Positions 5,323-6,303 of a stretch of 6,303 bases of DNA are shown here, one piece after another (the first letter of the stretch is position 1; each line of letters begins with the position of its first letter). Origin of the DNA: an uncultured Novosphingobium sp. (GTDB taxonomy: Bacteria; Pseudomonadota; Alphaproteobacteria; Sphingomonadales; Sphingomonadaceae); the NCBI GenBank assembly GCA_937996535.1, contig CALKVF010000070.1, positions 1 to 6,303 of the forward strand, in the 5' to 3' direction. The notes beneath the pieces were generated by a model that searched no databases, was not told the origin of the DNA, and was given only the letters and a program-made list of their open reading frames with translations. Made by a program: the position numbers and the translations under genes.

Positions 5323-5606
5323 TGCTCTGGTACATCCTCAAGCTTCTGATCCTGCTGCCGCTGATCGGCGCGCTGGCCTGGGGCAGCCTCAAGCTGGCGC
5401 AGAAGATGCAGGCCCGCATGGGCACGCCCGCCACTGGCACCAAGCGCGTGCGGATCGTCGAAACGACGATGCTCTCGCCCTCGCTCAAACTGGCGGTGAT
5501 CGAATTTCGGGGCCGTGAAATCCTCGTCTCGGCCTCGCGCGCGGGGCTGACCCGGCTGGCGGAAATTCCGCTCGGCGATGCGGCGCTGGAAGGGGATCAG
5601 GCATGA
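5322..5606 (+). CDS. fliO: FliO, flagellar export gate assembly protein
   Basis: FliO is a small membrane protein that stabilises FliP and helps it assemble into the export gate core. The product has 94 residues (E. coli FliO has 121). It shows one N-terminal membrane helix (about 3-20, LILLPLIGALAW), a short basic stretch (KLAQKMQARMG), then the cytoplasmic FliO domain with VRIVETTMLSPSLKLAVIEF (43-62) and GREILVSASRAGLTRLAEI (64-82), matching the family pattern 'v.....l.p...l.vv.v.gr.llvg.....i.lL.ei'. It lacks the longer N- and C-terminal extensions of enterobacterial FliO. The start is set by the TGATG junction with fliN and a GGGAG site. The stop overlaps the fliP start (ATGA). FliO is poorly conserved, but the position between fliN and fliP makes the call firm. 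Confidence 0.92.
   Translation: MLWYILKLLILLPLIGALAWGSLKLAQKMQARMGTPATGTKRVRIVETTMLSPSLKLAVIEFRGREILVSASRAGLTRLAEIPLGDAALEGDQA
5590..5596 (+). promoter_or_regulatory. Ribosome-binding site of fliP
   Basis: AAGGGGA lies 6 nt before the fliP ATG at 5603, within the end of fliO. It supports that ATG as the start, giving a protein with a proper signal peptide. Confidence 0.65.
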
Positions 5607-6303
5607 AGCGCCTGAGCGCACTTGGCGCAGCGCTGGCCGCGCTGGCCCTGCCCACTGCCGCCCGCGCCGCAACCGCGATCCCCGGCGCGCTCGACCGCGC
5701 CTTTGGCGCCACCGGCGGGACCGGCGGACAAGGCATGACCCTGTCGCTCCAGCTGCTCGTCATCATGGGGCTGCTGACGATCCTGCCGGGTCTGATCCTG
5801 ATGATGACCAGCTTTACCCGTATTCTGGTGGTGCTGGGGATTCTGCGGCAGGCGCTGGGCTTGCAGCAATCGCCGCCCAATCAGGTGCTGATCGGGCTAT
5901 CGTTGTTCCTGTCGCTGTTCATCATGGCGCCCACGCTTGACCGCGTGAACGCCCAGGCGATCGCCCCCTATGCCGCCGGCACGATCAACGCCGAACAGGC
6001 GATCAGCGCCGGGGGCGATGCCTTTCACGCCTTCATGATCCACCAGACCCGCGAGCACGATCTCGCCATGTTTGCCGAAATGGCGAAAGTGCCGAAGTTC
6101 GCGCGGGCCGAGGACGTGCCGTTCTCGATCCTGTTGCCGGCCTTCGTCACCAGCGAACTCAAGACCGCGTTCCAAATTGGCTTCATGCTCTATCTGCCGT
6201 TCCTGGTGATCGACCTGGTGGTGTCCTCGGTGCTGATGAGCCTGGGGATGATGATGATGAGCCCGACGATCGTGTCGCTGCCTTTCAAGCTGCTGCTGTT
6301 CGT
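5603..6303 (+). CDS. fliP: FliP, flagellar type III export gate protein (3' end cut by window)
   Basis: FliP forms, with FliQ and FliR, the helical pore complex of the flagellar export gate in the inner membrane. The visible 233 residues cover nearly all of a protein usually near 245; only the end after PFKLLLF is missing. A cleavable signal peptide is evident (MKR, hydrophobic Ala/Leu core, ARA before residue 23), as known for FliP. Membrane segments lie at about 46-70, 92-112, 185-206 and 208-232, with a periplasmic loop between the second and third. TSFTRILVVLGILRQALG (69-86), the N-Q-V-L-I-G-L-S-L-F-L start of the second segment, and PAFVTSELKTAFQIGF (179-194), which fits the FliP family signature, are diagnostic. 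A run of four Met (216-219) lies in the loop known to form the methionine gasket of the pore. The start overlaps the fliO stop by 4 nt. fliQ, fliR or flhB would be expected next. Confidence 0.97.
   Translation, partial: MKRLSALGAALAALALPTAARAATAIPGALDRAFGATGGTGGQGMTLSLQLLVIMGLLTILPGLILMMTSFTRILVVLGILRQALGLQQSPPNQVLIGLSLFLSLFIMAPTLDRVNAQAIAPYAAGTINAEQAISAGGDAFHAFMIHQTREHDLAMFAEMAKVPKFARAEDVPFSILLPAFVTSELKTAFQIGFMLYLPFLVIDLVVSSVLMSLGMMMMSPTIVSLPFKLLLF

Noticed and set aside
5431..5452. TGGCACC in fliO as a sigma-54 -24 element
   Set aside because: No TTGC or GC lies at the required 11-bp distance; the nearest GC is two bases too far. It is explained by Thr-Gly-Thr codons.
4437..5672. A 411-codon open frame on the - strand opposite fliM, fliN and fliO
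   Set aside because: It is antisense to three recognisable flagellar genes. The product is Ser/Arg/Ala-rich without motifs, and it spans gene junctions as a compositional artefact would.
1..6303. Mobile elements, CRISPR arrays, tRNA/rRNA genes, toxin-antitoxin or other accessory systems
   Set aside because: The window is filled by nine contiguous flagellar genes with gaps no longer than 34 nt. I saw no terminal repeats, transposase motifs, spaced direct repeats or structural RNA signatures.

Overview
This window is an uninterrupted stretch of a flagellar gene cluster, all on the + strand: fliH (3' end), fliI, fliJ, fliK, fliL, fliM, fliN, fliO and fliP (5' part, cut by the window end). The DNA is GC-rich, with codons mostly ending in G or C. 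The gene order, the presence of fliL, the short FliM without its usual N-terminal tail, the minimal FliN and the Ala/Pro-rich FliK suggest an alphaproteobacterium, most likely of the Sphingomonadales (Sphingomonas/Novosphingobium-like). The taxon is an inference from protein style, not from a marker gene.

Layout. Positions 1-2041 encode the cytoplasmic ATPase complex of the flagellar type III export apparatus: FliH (stator/regulator), FliI (ATPase) and FliJ (central stalk), joined by overlapping stops and starts. After a 34-nt gap comes fliK (2076-3506), the secreted hook-length ruler. It is mostly low-complexity Ala/Pro/Gln sequence, with a recognisable but shortened C-terminal domain. After a 29-nt gap comes fliL (3536-4138), a single-pass membrane protein next to the stator, overlapped by a GTG-started fliM (4135-5034). 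A 30-nt gap precedes fliN (5065-5322). FliM and FliN form the C-ring switch. fliO (5322-5606) and fliP (5603 to the end) encode parts of the membrane export gate.

How the genes work together. FliH/I/J deliver export substrates, including FliK, to the gate built from FliP with FliO as assembly factor. FliK sets hook length, FliL supports the stators, and FliM/FliN switch the rotor. Translation is coupled inside the pairs and triplets (HIJ, LM, NOP). fliK, fliL and fliN follow gaps of about 30 nt; fliK and fliL have clear ribosome-binding sites and fliN a weaker one.

The least ordinary signals are regulatory-looking DNA around fliK. There is a near-consensus sigma-54 (-24/-12) sequence at the end of fliJ, with exact spacing but a mismatch at the critical -12 C. 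Inside fliK there is a compact cluster of two perfect 16-bp palindromes plus overlapping inverted repeats (about 2267-2327), with a second weaker sigma-54-like sequence just after it. I see no mobile element, CRISPR array, tRNA, rRNA or intrinsic terminator, and no new defence or metabolic system. There is no gene-free stretch longer than 34 nt.
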